Shown: positions 34,005 through 43,456, counted from the stretch's first letter. The stretch is DNA of 64,000 nucleotides from Paenibacillus luteus (GCF_006542765.1 NZ_SKCD01000097.1:62001-126000), one strand, 5' to 3'. The notes: a model not told the origin generated them from the sequence alone. Numbers and translations are program-made.

Positions 34005-35126
34005 TTAAGAGTCAATAAATTGCTTTTGATATGGTATTTTCCAAATCTCTGCAGATTGGATTGTTTTTAAAAACACTTCTGAGCTCTTTTCTTCTATATC
34101 AAAAAAACTTTTTGGTTCAAAAATCAGGTTTTCAACTTGTTCAAATGCACTCAAAATTAAATCTTTTTGTTCAGAAACATGTATAATATCTTGATTAAGT
34201 GAACGATTTTTCTGTCTATTACCCAAATTGATAGTTGGGGTCCCGTACACTTCCGCTTCTCGTATACCAGCGCTGGAATTTCCTAAAATAAAATTCGCAT
34301 TTTTTAATAACGATAAAAAAAACTCAAATCTCATTGAAGGTAAAATCTTGAACCGCTTATTTTTACGTAAGCGCGAGTACTCATTTAGAATGATATCTGA
34401 GCCTTTATCATTATTCGGATAAATTACAACAAAATTATATTCTGAAGCTATCATTGCATCAACAGTTTCTTTTATGCAACGACGCAATTGTGATAATTCA
34501 GTAGTTACAGGATGATATAATAAGATTCCATAGCGATCAAACTCAATATTATATCTTTCCTTCACGTCAACTATTTTGGGTAGATTTTGAGATCTCATAA
34601 TTTCAATATCTGGTGACCCAATAACAAATATTGAAGTTAACTCTTCTCCCATAGATAATAGTCGTTTTTTTGCTTCATCATTTGAAACAAAGTGTACATG
34701 TGATAATTTAGAAATGGCATGTCTAATCAGTTCATCAATAGTTCCAGATATCTCTCCACCTTCAACATGAGCAACAAGGATATTATTTAATGACCCTACG
34801 ATAGCGGCAGCAAATGGCTCAATTCTATCTCCATGGACAACAATTAAATCAGGCCGAAGCTCATGTACATAGTTACTAAATCCAACGATAGTATTGGATA
34901 GTGCAATATCCATCGATGTATTGCTTGTTTGATTGATGTATTTGTAGATTGTTGCACTTACTGTTCTCTCTACCTCCTTAACAGTAGAACCATATTTAGA
35001 TAGTAAGTGCATACCTGTAACAAAAACATGGATTTGAAAATCTTCTTTCTCTTCAAGTATCGTAATCAATGGCTTTAATTTCCCGAAATCTGCACGAGTA
35101 CCCGTAATAAACACAATTTTTCTCAT
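34005..35126 (-). CDS. neuC: Hydrolysing UDP-GlcNAc 2-epimerase (NeuC/LegG type)
   Basis: Releases ManNAc or its 2,4-diamino analogue from a UDP-sugar. Motifs: FITGTRADFGKLKPL at the start, VHGDRIEPFAAAI and AHVEGGEISGTIDELIRHAISKLSH in the centre, and GNSSAGIREAEVYGTPTINLG in the UDP-binding half. 373 aa. The start ATG overlaps the neuB stop by one base (TAATG). NeuC-type and LegG-type enzymes look alike; the lack of dehydratase and aminotransferase genes here favours NeuC. Confidence 0.88.
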   Translation of the reverse strand: MRKIVFITGTRADFGKLKPLITILEEKEDFQIHVFVTGMHLLSKYGSTVKEVERTVSATIYKYINQTSNTSMDIALSNTIVGFSNYVHELRPDLIVVHGDRIEPFAAAIVGSLNNILVAHVEGGEISGTIDELIRHAISKLSHVHFVSNDEAKKRLLSMGEELTSIFVIGSPDIEIMRSQNLPKIVDVKERYNIEFDRYGILLYHPVTTELSQLRRCIKETVDAMIASEYNFVVIYPNNDKGSDIILNEYSRLRKNKRFKILPSMRFEFFLSLLKNANFILGNSSAGIREAEVYGTPTINLGNRQKNRSLNQDIIHVSEQKDLILSAFEQVENLIFEPKSFFDIEEKSSEVFLKTIQSAEIWKIPYQKQFIDS

Positions 35127-36148
35127 TACTTAATCATATCCCATTTGAGTTGAGTATTTATTTCAATGGACGTTTTTGCAGATTTATTTAGCAATTTATT
35201 ATAATCTTTAGCTTTTATCTCACCAGTTCCTGGTCTTTTAACCCATATATTATCACTTGTAAGCATCTCACCAACTTGAATATTCTTAGTAGCAACGACA
35301 CAAGCATAAGCAAAATCAATTGTTGGCTTTTCTTCAGGAAGAATACTTTTAGTTCCTCCAAGTGCAGCGTGTATTGCATTTGTACCATTGATTAATTCTT
35401 TTAGTTCCTTTGGATCAATTGATATAGATACATCAGGTCCTGGCCAGGATTTATCTGACGTAAAATGTTTCTCTAAAATACTAGCACCTAATGCTGAAGC
35501 CGCATAACATGTATAATTACCATAAGAATGATCACTTAAGCCCACAATTGAATTTGGAAAAGAGTTTTTCAGGTCATTTATTGCCCCTAGGCTTACAAAT
35601 TCATATGGGGTCGGATAAATTGAAACACAATGCAATAAAGCATAAGAAACGTTATACCTCTCTAGAATCTCAACCGCCGGTTTTATACTCGCTATGTCAT
35701 TCATTCCTGTACTTAAAATTATAGGCTTGCCGAATGATGCAATGACTTCTATTAAAGGATAATTATTACATTCGCCCGATCCTATTTTATATGCTTTAAC
35801 ATCCATTTTTTCAAGGTGATACGCAGCTGCGCGAGAAAAAGGAGTGCTTAAATATATCATTCCTAAATCATCGACCATTTTTTTTATTTCATAATCTTCT
35901 TCTATAGTCAAAGCACATCGTTTCATGATGTCCCAGATTGACTCATCTGCGTTTCCTGGTATAACGTTGTTAGGTATCATTTCGTCTTCAATAATGTGTG
36001 ATTGAAATTTAACACACTCTGCACCTGCATGGTATGCATCTAAAACCATTCTCTTAGCTTTCTCAATACTACCTTCATGATTAATTCCAATTTCCGCTAT
36101 AACCAATGGGGGATAATTTACTCCTATATCTCTATTACTAATTCTCAT
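35126..36148 (-). CDS. neuB: N-acetylneuraminate synthase family protein (NeuB/LegI type)
   Basis: Condenses the N-acyl hexosamine with phosphoenolpyruvate to a nine-carbon nonulosonic acid. The TIM-barrel synthase domain (residues 1-270) has IAEIGINHEG, KFQSHI, STPFSRAAA, YKIGSGECNNYPLI and LSDHSYGN. The C-terminal SAF antifreeze-like domain (about 280-340) begins KNIQVGEMLT and contains WVKRPGTGEI. It is first of the neuB-neuC-neuA trio. From memory it resembles Neisserial NeuB closely, which suggests sialic or legionaminic acid and argues against pseudaminic acid. Confidence 0.9.
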   Translation of the reverse strand: MRISNRDIGVNYPPLVIAEIGINHEGSIEKAKRMVLDAYHAGAECVKFQSHIIEDEMIPNNVIPGNADESIWDIMKRCALTIEEDYEIKKMVDDLGMIYLSTPFSRAAAYHLEKMDVKAYKIGSGECNNYPLIEVIASFGKPIILSTGMNDIASIKPAVEILERYNVSYALLHCVSIYPTPYEFVSLGAINDLKNSFPNSIVGLSDHSYGNYTCYAASALGASILEKHFTSDKSWPGPDVSISIDPKELKELINGTNAIHAALGGTKSILPEEKPTIDFAYACVVATKNIQVGEMLTSDNIWVKRPGTGEIKAKDYNKLLNKSAKTSIEINTQLKWDMIK

Positions 36149-36172
36149 TTTCCGTCTCCTCTATATCTAGAA

Positions 36173-36835
36173 TTATTGCTTTATAATAAAAGATGGACTC
36201 ATTGCATATGGAAATTTTTTAATTATCACATCTTTATTTTCAAAATAGTCATCTACTGCTTTTGTTTCTCCAGGAAAAGTTCCATAATCATCAAGTATCA
36301 AAACTCCACCTTTTACTAACCTTGGATAAAAGTTTTCTAATATGGTTACTGCTGGCTCATATATATCAGTATCTAGGTTTAACAGAGAAATCTTCAATTC
36401 CGGGTGTTTTTCTAAGTATTCTGGGACTGTCAATGTTATATCTCCTTTAACAAGATCAACATTGCGTTCTACCCTCTTATTTTTCAACACTTCAAATAAT
36501 TGATCATCAGAAATACTTATCGCTCCAGCTTCATTGATAAATTTTTGCCTCATAACTATATCATCATCGTATTTTGTCTCAGGAAACTCCCCAAAAATAT
36601 CGAAAGCAATCATTTTCTTTGCAAATGGGCTGTTAAGTAACTCTCTAAACATCGCAAATCTTGAAAACGATGCACCTTTAAATACACCACACTCAACTAA
36701 TGCACCAGGAAGATCTACAACCATTTTATACAACTCATAGTGTGCCATCATCTTGCTCATTCTTGTAATATCGCATGATAAATAGAAATTGTTCTCATAT
36801 TCAAATGATTTTGAGAAATCCGGCATAGAAATCAT
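36173..36835 (-). CDS. TylF/MycF-like sugar O-methyltransferase
   Basis: 220-aa class I SAM-dependent methyltransferase. Glycine-rich VECGVFKGASF for SAM; AFDIFGEFPET; the metal-binding and closing region NLDTDIYEPAVTILENFYP followed by VLILDDYGTFPGETKAVDDYF is characteristic of TylF-type macrocin O-methyltransferases. The ATG at 36835 follows AGGAGAG by 7 nt. Probably methylates a hydroxyl of the island's sugar. Confidence 0.85.
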   Translation of the reverse strand: MISMPDFSKSFEYENNFYLSCDITRMSKMMAHYELYKMVVDLPGALVECGVFKGASFSRFAMFRELLNSPFAKKMIAFDIFGEFPETKYDDDIVMRQKFINEAGAISISDDQLFEVLKNKRVERNVDLVKGDITLTVPEYLEKHPELKISLLNLDTDIYEPAVTILENFYPRLVKGGVLILDDYGTFPGETKAVDDYFENKDVIIKKFPYAMSPSFIIKQ

Positions 36836-36852
36836 TATTACTCTCCTCACAC

Positions 36853-38565
36853 TTAATTATTTTGTATTATATTTTTGTATTTTTCAGTAGGTCTTTTATA
36901 ATCTGTTTGAAATATTTTATTACCAAAATGTTTATACTCAACTTTTAATTTTTCATATTCCTCTTGTAATAGCAGTCTAGTACAGATATGATTTAATTCA
37001 TTATAATCATTAAAAATTGTTGATAATCCTCCGCAAATTGAATTTACAGCTGGATGGTAATCATACACGAGTGCAGGGATATATTCATAAATAGCTTCGT
37101 AAATTATTACACTACTTGAAGTTATAATAAAATCAATGTTTTTAAGTAATCCTCTAATATTAGTATGAGTTGTAATTATCTCTTCACAATTATTATGATT
37201 GTATTGTAGTTCTGACAAGCTAATATTATTTCCAGGGTGCACCTTTAGTAAATATTTCCAACCAAATTCCTCACATAATCGATCACTGAATGTTAATATA
37301 TCTTGATTTATTTCTTTCTCCCTATTACCTGGACCCATAAAAGCTATCAAAAAGGTCTTATTTTTAACAAACTTTTTTCTATGAGTCAACAACCCCTCCC
37401 TTTCAACATCAGTTAAGTTATATTTAGCTTGACCTATCACTAATATTTCACTATTATCTAATTTAATTTCATTTAAAATTTCGGCTTGATGTACTCCCCA
37501 TACAAGCATTTTATCTACAGTTGGATATTTGTATACATGGCTGAACGGAACGCTATTATACTCATGTTTTCTTCCAAAAGTACCGTGTTGTAATCCTAAT
37601 GTTTTCACACCTTTCCCTTTTGCTACTTGAACAATAATATTCTCCTCAGAATTATTTGAAAACGCAGTAACATATTTTTTTATTGGATATTTACTCAATA
37701 GTACGTGTGAAAAATCAATAAAATGTAAGAAATACACCGTGAAATGAATTAACCATTCGATTTCAATACTTGACAAACAAAATTTTTTTTCATTTAATAC
37801 GAGACTAAGCTTTTTAACCAAAGCTTTGAATTCTAGTTTACTTGCAGTATACTCAAATGTTTCTTGACTAGTATATTTTCTATCATCATAGTACGATTTA
37901 AGTTCCATTTCCATATATGAACTAGCAGGAAGTTCTTTCAGAGTTTCTTTCATTAGTTCATAATGATCTGGCCTATGATCTTTATGCCAAACATAGCTAA
38001 TTAAAATTGATGCTGCACCTTTCATATGATATTCTCGTTTTAAAGGAATTGGAAATAAATTTTTATATACATCTTCTTCGTACAAGTAACTTGTCAATAA
38101 TGCTATATATGGCAATAGCACCGGGACCAGTTCGACCTCTCTATACTTAATTCCACTTATTCCCTCGATAATACCCTCAATAAACTCTTGCATAGAAAGT
38201 GAAGTTTCTGATAAAAACTCTACTCTTCTTAAAAGCCTAGTTTCATGGTTTATTTTCCTTTCAAGCATCTTCAAAGAAACTATATTCTTATCTTTAAAAC
38301 CTAACTTCAATAATTGTTTACTTATTTCTTCAAAGAAGTAAGACAACACAAATATAACTGTTTTTTCTTTCTCTTCATAGTTCAGTACATCTGGTGACTT
38401 AATTTTCACTCCATTTACTTCTTCGTTCCATCTCTCTTTATTATTATCTATAATGTAACTTGCATGAAAATCAATTTGTTGGCTCCATTTTAAATAACCA
38501 GAGCCACTACCCCATACAATTATTTTTTTATCATTTTTATAGTATTCTCTTATTGAGGCTTTCAC
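36853..38565 (-). CDS. Two-domain protein with Rossmann domain and GT-B glycosyltransferase-like region
   Basis: 570 aa. Residues 10-100 form a Rossmann-like domain (IIVWGSGSGYLKW, IDNN, LSYFFEEISKQL) related to that of the acetyltransferase at 25283. The C-terminal half has GT-B features as in CDP-glycerol transferases and capsule/sialic-type transferases: LGLQHGTFG, LKVHPGNN, and ITSSSVIIYEAIYEYIPALVYD. No membrane segments. It may transfer or polymerise the CMP-activated sugar, in addition to Maf. The donor and acceptor are unknown. Confidence 0.65.
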   Translation of the reverse strand: MKASIREYYKNDKKIIVWGSGSGYLKWSQQIDFHASYIIDNNKERWNEEVNGVKIKSPDVLNYEEKEKTVIFVLSYFFEEISKQLLKLGFKDKNIVSLKMLERKINHETRLLRRVEFLSETSLSMQEFIEGIIEGISGIKYREVELVPVLLPYIALLTSYLYEEDVYKNLFPIPLKREYHMKGAASILISYVWHKDHRPDHYELMKETLKELPASSYMEMELKSYYDDRKYTSQETFEYTASKLEFKALVKKLSLVLNEKKFCLSSIEIEWLIHFTVYFLHFIDFSHVLLSKYPIKKYVTAFSNNSEENIIVQVAKGKGVKTLGLQHGTFGRKHEYNSVPFSHVYKYPTVDKMLVWGVHQAEILNEIKLDNSEILVIGQAKYNLTDVEREGLLTHRKKFVKNKTFLIAFMGPGNREKEINQDILTFSDRLCEEFGWKYLLKVHPGNNISLSELQYNHNNCEEIITTHTNIRGLLKNIDFIITSSSVIIYEAIYEYIPALVYDYHPAVNSICGGLSTIFNDYNELNHICTRLLLQEEYEKLKVEYKHFGNKIFQTDYKRPTEKYKNIIQNN

Positions 38566-38567
38566 TA

Positions 38568-39245
38568 CTATTTCACCTCTTGATTGATATACACTTTTAT
38601 AACTGGGCGAAAACCTGTTGCTTCATTTTCATTTGTATAAGTACCATATGTATATTGGTTATCATTCTCCCCTGAAACTTTTTTCCTATATACGCCTATA
38701 CCTCGAACAACCTGAAGATTTTCAAAATTCGCAACCTTTTCCGGCTTATCTTTAGTCCAAGTTGCAGCAGGACCTTCTAAGAACCAGTCTTTTTTAGAAA
38801 ATAAATGCGATTTATTTCTAATTCCATCCATGATGTAGGCATCCCAATCATTAGCTTTGTCATTACTTGTAATTCCACCTGTTGGTATGCTGAGATAAAA
38901 TTCGTTATCATAGTTTTCAAAAGATATTTTTTTCTCTTTCTGATTTTGATGTAGAAAATTCATAATTGTTTTAGCAGAGATGTAAGTTTGAATCACCCGG
39001 TCTGCAATTAAAAATATTTCTTTATCATCTCTCTTAACACAAATGAAATAAAAGTCTCCTTCAGGCATAACTGTTTGTGCTTCGTTTATAAATGTAGAAG
39101 TTTGCAACCCTAATCGGGAAAACAAACCCACTTTTTTACTACCAGAAGCGTAATGACATCTTATTTTTTTTCCAATATCAAGATCTTTAATGTGAGAAAC
39201 TTCTTTCACATGATAAGCCCTAACAATATTCTTCACTAATACCAC
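38568..39245 (-). CDS. Hypothetical protein of the glycosylation island
   Basis: 225 aa, not recognised. It is mixed alpha/beta, without signal peptide or membrane segments. A C-terminal segment ending TGFRPVIKVYI resembles the closing motif of several uncharacterised lectin-like or DUF6273-like domains, and an earlier FYFICVKRDDKEIFLIADRVI looks like beta strands. A GTG at 39245 is close to AAGG; a second GTG three codons later is possible. It ends 3 nt before the glycosyltransferase gene starts, so the two are probably co-translated. Confidence 0.6.
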   Translation of the reverse strand: MVLVKNIVRAYHVKEVSHIKDLDIGKKIRCHYASGSKKVGLFSRLGLQTSTFINEAQTVMPEGDFYFICVKRDDKEIFLIADRVIQTYISAKTIMNFLHQNQKEKKISFENYDNEFYLSIPTGGITSNDKANDWDAYIMDGIRNKSHLFSKKDWFLEGPAATWTKDKPEKVANFENLQVVRGIGVYRKKVSGENDNQYTYGTYTNENEATGFRPVIKVYINQEVK

Positions 39246-39265
39246 TGCCTTATTATTATAATATA

Positions 39266-41491
39266 TTATTCAATCTGGATTCCTTCGAAGAAAAAAACAT
39301 CATTATCGATTGTTTCTATTAATATAGTATGGAGTTCTTCACTTAGCTCCGCCTCAAAGATAATCTCTCCATTTAACAAAGTCTTAAAATCAGGAATATT
39401 AATTATGTTTTCATTTGAATCAATATTTATTTTAATTCTTTTAGTTGTATGTTGACTAATACCACCTACAATTCTTATCTTCTTCCCAAAAAAGCTAAAC
39501 TCTATTCTGTTACAACTATTGGTTGATACACATACTCGAAGTTCTCGATGAATAGTTCCCCATATGTTAGATAAATAGCTGTTTACATTCCAATCTCCTA
39601 CATAATTGAAAACCCCATCATTTGCTTTATATTCAATAAAATTCTCATTCTCTTCCTCTATTTGTTTTTTAATCTCTCTTAGGTACGAATGTACACTAGA
39701 TGACAGCTCTGTGCCATCCTTTATAAATTCCCTCATTTTATAAATTAGATTTTCAATCTCCATTTGTGTTATACTTTTATTGTTTATTCTGTTTTCATAC
39801 TTGTTCAAATAATAAACCTGTGTTCTCAACATTGGTGAAATAAAGTCAATATAGAATGATTGATTTATTAACTCGTTATAAATTATTATCATTTTTTTTA
39901 TTTGATCTAGCTCTATAGAGTCTCGCTGAGACAATTGCTTGTACAATTTATCTAAAACATAATTCAAATTTTGAATAATAGCAATTGAATAATAATGGGA
40001 TTCTGAAACATTTTTCAAACTTTTATTGTAAATGCTCTTTGAGTACTTATTTTTTGTTCCTTTATACCAGTTTTCCTGAACAATTTTAGATTTAAGATAT
40101 TTATTAATAACTTCGTTTAAACTCTCTTCTACCGTTCCTTCAATTTTTGCCCCTTGTTTAGTTGTATTAATTGTATTTATATTAGGATAGGCCTTAATCA
40201 TGTATTCAAGCTGTATTCTCATTTGGTTTAGCATTAAATTTGTATATACAGTACTACCTTCAGTACTCTTTATTTCAATTAATGTTTGCTCAGAATCTAT
40301 AGTTTTTCTAACATCCCCATAGATAATATCTTGCGCATGAAACTCTTTATTCCTATAGGCTAAATTTTGTCCTACCAGTATAATTAATGAGCAGTCTAAT
40401 TCAGCCAATAAATTATATGCCACTATTGCAATCGATAAATTATCGCGAACATACTCAAATGTTTCGTTTCTTTGTCTTTCCATGAAATAAGTTGAGAATT
40501 TATCGTGTTCAGTAAAAAAGTGAACCTTAGGCCCTCTATATTTTTTTATAGTTTCATATCCTACATTAGTTCCATAAATCATTGGTATAGAATCAATATC
40601 TGACAAATGTAACTCTTGAAAGACCAATTCATTAGTCCCCTTGGGATCGTACGTAAAAACTCCATTCGGAATAATTTTATTCTTAATTAACGTTTTAATA
40701 GCTGATCCCACCGCAAATATATACGCTAAATTATTCTTTTTAATATAATGAAGATTAATAAGTTCTTCATCTAATGAGGGACCTGCAGACACAATTATTA
40801 CTGGTTTTTTTAGAAATATTTCTTTATAATCCTGCAAAAAATTAGAGGTCTGAAGCGTAGTCTTCAGATTCACCAAATTATTGATTGTCCACCGTTTCTC
40901 ATATGCCATATATGCTGCAGTATTTACCACTTTTAATTGGTAAAAATCTCTAACTTTCATTTGAAAATCAGTTAATTCTTTCTCAAATATCCTTTCGTAA
41001 CTTGGTAGTACAAAATAATGTATCTTGTCATGATTTTCAATAATATCATTTATAAATGGATCTAGAAGCAAGTCATTATTACCCACATTTATAGTTTTAC
41101 TAGAATCTCTTATAATATCTTTTAGACTTCTCTGTTCTAAAAATCGATAAAAAATTTCGGCGCTAGGCTCATATATACTAAATGTAATATTAGGATAATT
41201 ACAAACCAAGTAATCAATGTGATATCCAAGTCCTATCCCAAAAAATACAATATGTTCATAAGAATATATTTCTTCTCGAATATCTTCATACAGTTTTTCT
41301 ACTTCAAGCATGGGGTTATATTTACTATGAAGTAAAATAGTATTATTTTTTTTCACTTCCATTGTTTTCAACCCGTTTTTTGTATCTACAAGACTCACAA
41401 GACTTAGCTCTTGAGCTCCAATATTATTTAAATCATTTAAAATCGTTGGGTATTCTTTTTTTAATAGAGTTTGGTTTTCGATTCCAATCAT
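39266..41491 (-). CDS. maf: Maf-family flagellin glycosyltransferase (DUF115/MptE-like)
   Basis: 741-aa motility-associated factor. Maf proteins transfer CMP-activated nonulosonic acids onto Ser/Thr of flagellin in the cytoplasm before export. The DUF115 core is visible at about residues 200-400: VIIVSAGPSLDEEL, NGVFTYDPKGTN, and VGQNLAYRNKEFHA. The N-terminal part has IVFFGIGLGYHIDYL and YEPSAEIFYRFLE as in other Maf proteins. The C-terminal third is helical with a final beta-rich tail. It lies close to hag, and the nearby neuABC genes provide a matching donor. Confidence 0.88.
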   Translation of the reverse strand: MIGIENQTLLKKEYPTILNDLNNIGAQELSLVSLVDTKNGLKTMEVKKNNTILLHSKYNPMLEVEKLYEDIREEIYSYEHIVFFGIGLGYHIDYLVCNYPNITFSIYEPSAEIFYRFLEQRSLKDIIRDSSKTINVGNNDLLLDPFINDIIENHDKIHYFVLPSYERIFEKELTDFQMKVRDFYQLKVVNTAAYMAYEKRWTINNLVNLKTTLQTSNFLQDYKEIFLKKPVIIVSAGPSLDEELINLHYIKKNNLAYIFAVGSAIKTLIKNKIIPNGVFTYDPKGTNELVFQELHLSDIDSIPMIYGTNVGYETIKKYRGPKVHFFTEHDKFSTYFMERQRNETFEYVRDNLSIAIVAYNLLAELDCSLIILVGQNLAYRNKEFHAQDIIYGDVRKTIDSEQTLIEIKSTEGSTVYTNLMLNQMRIQLEYMIKAYPNINTINTTKQGAKIEGTVEESLNEVINKYLKSKIVQENWYKGTKNKYSKSIYNKSLKNVSESHYYSIAIIQNLNYVLDKLYKQLSQRDSIELDQIKKMIIIYNELINQSFYIDFISPMLRTQVYYLNKYENRINNKSITQMEIENLIYKMREFIKDGTELSSSVHSYLREIKKQIEEENENFIEYKANDGVFNYVGDWNVNSYLSNIWGTIHRELRVCVSTNSCNRIEFSFFGKKIRIVGGISQHTTKRIKINIDSNENIINIPDFKTLLNGEIIFEAELSEELHTILIETIDNDVFFFEGIQIE

Positions 41492-41509
41492 TGATTACCC
41501 TCACAATTT

Positions 41510-42067
41510 CTAATTATTTATATTTTCTAGTTGTTTCAATATGATTGAGTAGTAAGGTTTAATTTCGTACATTAAAATATCTGCCATTAGAATAGAATCA
41601 TGATTTTCTACTGCTGTATTTAGCTCTTTTAATACATCAAGTAATGAGTTTCCTTCACTTAATTGTACAGTACTAGTTATAAATTCTATTGCTGTGATTA
41701 ACCAGCTCGCACCTTCAATAAAATCAGTAAACAGATCCCATCTTATTTCAATTCCTGATTTGTATAGATTATTTATCAATATATCCATCGCTGGTAGAGC
41801 TCTCTCTAAATATTGTATCATCTCAACGATCATCTCAGTTTCTAATTCTTTCTTTGTCCTTACATCTAAGATAATTGAATTGATTTTTCCGAGATTTTTT
41901 AAAATTGTTTCATCATAATTGTCACTAATATGTATTCCATCTATATTCATACTTGTTAATATGTAATCTTTTTCTACGATTAACTGATGAATAGCTGATA
42001 TAACTTTATCTACAGAAACAGATTCTTCTAACATTACAATTTCTTTATTTTTACAAAAGATGTTCAC
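41510..42067 (-). CDS. Hypothetical helical protein upstream of maf
   Basis: 185 aa from the GTG at 42067, which has AGGTGAT 7 nt upstream; an ATG at 42091 is in frame but lacks a ribosome site. Mostly helical and acidic with no known motif that I recognise. Small helical proteins next to maf genes occur in other Firmicute flagellar loci, so a partner or chaperone of Maf or flagellin is conceivable. First gene of the island, 150 nt after hag. Confidence 0.65.
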   Translation of the reverse strand: MNIFCKNKEIVMLEESVSVDKVISAIHQLIVEKDYILTSMNIDGIHISDNYDETILKNLGKINSIILDVRTKKELETEMIVEMIQYLERALPAMDILINNLYKSGIEIRWDLFTDFIEGASWLITAIEFITSTVQLSEGNSLLDVLKELNTAVENHDSILMADILMYEIKPYYSIILKQLENINN

Positions 42068-42167
42068 TGTTTCAATCACCTGACTTATCATATTTTATAA
42101 ATATTCATTAGTAATATGAGAATTTTACATTCTACTAAACAAGTTGTTATTCTTTCTATTTTAAATC

Positions 42168-42208
42168 AAACAACCTGTATAGATAAATTCTATACAGGTT
42201 GTTTTTAC
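42168..42208. terminator. Strong terminator after hag
   Basis: Perfect 15-bp stem AAACAACCTGTATAG/CTATACAGGTTGTTT with a 7-nt loop. The T-run is better on the plus strand, so on the hag strand some read-through into the glycosylation island is possible. Confidence 0.8.
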
Positions 42209-42239
42209 TGCGTATTCCTTGAAAAATAACTAAATTTAA

Positions 42240-43448
42240 TTATCTTAGAAGTTGTAGAACGCCTTGTGGTTGTTGGTTAGCTTGAGCAAGCATAGCTTGT
42301 GCAGCTTGAGTAAGGATGTTGTTCTTCGTGAACTCCATCATTTCTTTCGCCATATCTACATCGCGGATACGGGACTCAGCAGCAGTCAAGTTCTCAGAAG
42401 CAGCACCCAAGTTGCTGATTGTGTGCTCAAGACGGTTTTGCATTGCACCAAGTGAGCTACGTTGCGATGAAACTTTAGTCAACGCATTGTTAACTGTTTC
42501 AATTGCTGTTGCAGCGCCAAACTTAGATGAGATATCAATATCCTTCACACCGATAGCTTCAGCACGCATATCTCCAACGGAGATGAATGCTGTTTGACCT
42601 GAGTTTGCGCCAATTTGAGTCATAATTGAGCTATCCAAGTCACTGCTAGCAACTTCTGCTTTACCGAATACCAATGTAATGCTTTCTCCAACCTTCATGT
42701 TTCCAAGGCCACCAACTGCTAGAGTTACTGCTGCAGTTTTAGTTGTTCCAGTGCCGCCACTCACTGTTGCAATACCGCTACTCGAAAGAGTCAACTTTGT
42801 AGTATTAGTTCCTGCAAGTTCTGTTCCATCTGGTCCAATGATTTTAAAGTCTGCTGCAGTAAATGTACCGGAAGTAGCTTCAGCAGTTTTCACGATCATA
42901 TAGGCACCATTTACACCGGATTCTGTATCAAGTGCTGTGTTAAAAGCATCAATATTTGCTTTAGTAATATTAACCGAAGAGTTGTTATTAACAGATCCTG
43001 TACCTTTAACTGCATCCGTTACACCCTTAGCAGAGCCGTCAAGCAATTTCTTTGTATTGAACTCTGTAGTGTTACCAATACGGTCAAGCTCAGTGATCAG
43101 TTGCTTAACTTCAGCTTGAAGCTCTTTACGATCGGAATCCGTGTTTGTATCGTTGGACGATTGAACAGAAAGCTCACGCATACGTTGCAAAATGCTGTGA
43201 GTTTCGCTTAGTGCGCCCTCAGCTGTTTGGATCAATGAAATGCTGTCTTGCGCGTTTTTGGAAGCCATGTCCAAACCGCGGATTTGACCACGCATTTTTT
43301 CGGAGATAGCAAGACCTGCTGCATCGTCGCCTGCACGGTTAATACGAAGACCGGAAGACAATTTTTCAAGAGATTTTTGTGCTCCACCATTGTTGATTCC
43401 CAGTTGACGGCTAGTATTAAGAGCCGCGATATTGTGATTAATACGCAT
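42240..43448 (-). CDS. hag: Flagellin
   Basis: Filament subunit, 402 aa. Conserved N-terminal D0/D1 helices (MRINHNIAALNTSRQLG, SGLRINRAGDDAAGLAISEKM) and C-terminal helices ending NQQPQGVLQLLR flank a central variable domain at about residues 140-290. This domain is rich in Ser, Thr and Gly, a suitable substrate for Maf glycosylation. It has a consensus sigma-D promoter and a leader with CsrA-type sites. A single flagellin gene is seen in the window. Confidence 0.98.
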   Translation of the reverse strand: MRINHNIAALNTSRQLGINNGGAQKSLEKLSSGLRINRAGDDAAGLAISEKMRGQIRGLDMASKNAQDSISLIQTAEGALSETHSILQRMRELSVQSSNDTNTDSDRKELQAEVKQLITELDRIGNTTEFNTKKLLDGSAKGVTDAVKGTGSVNNNSSVNITKANIDAFNTALDTESGVNGAYMIVKTAEATSGTFTAADFKIIGPDGTELAGTNTTKLTLSSSGIATVSGGTGTTKTAAVTLAVGGLGNMKVGESITLVFGKAEVASSDLDSSIMTQIGANSGQTAFISVGDMRAEAIGVKDIDISSKFGAATAIETVNNALTKVSSQRSSLGAMQNRLEHTISNLGAASENLTAAESRIRDVDMAKEMMEFTKNNILTQAAQAMLAQANQQPQGVLQLLR

Positions 43449-43456
43449 TGTTATTT

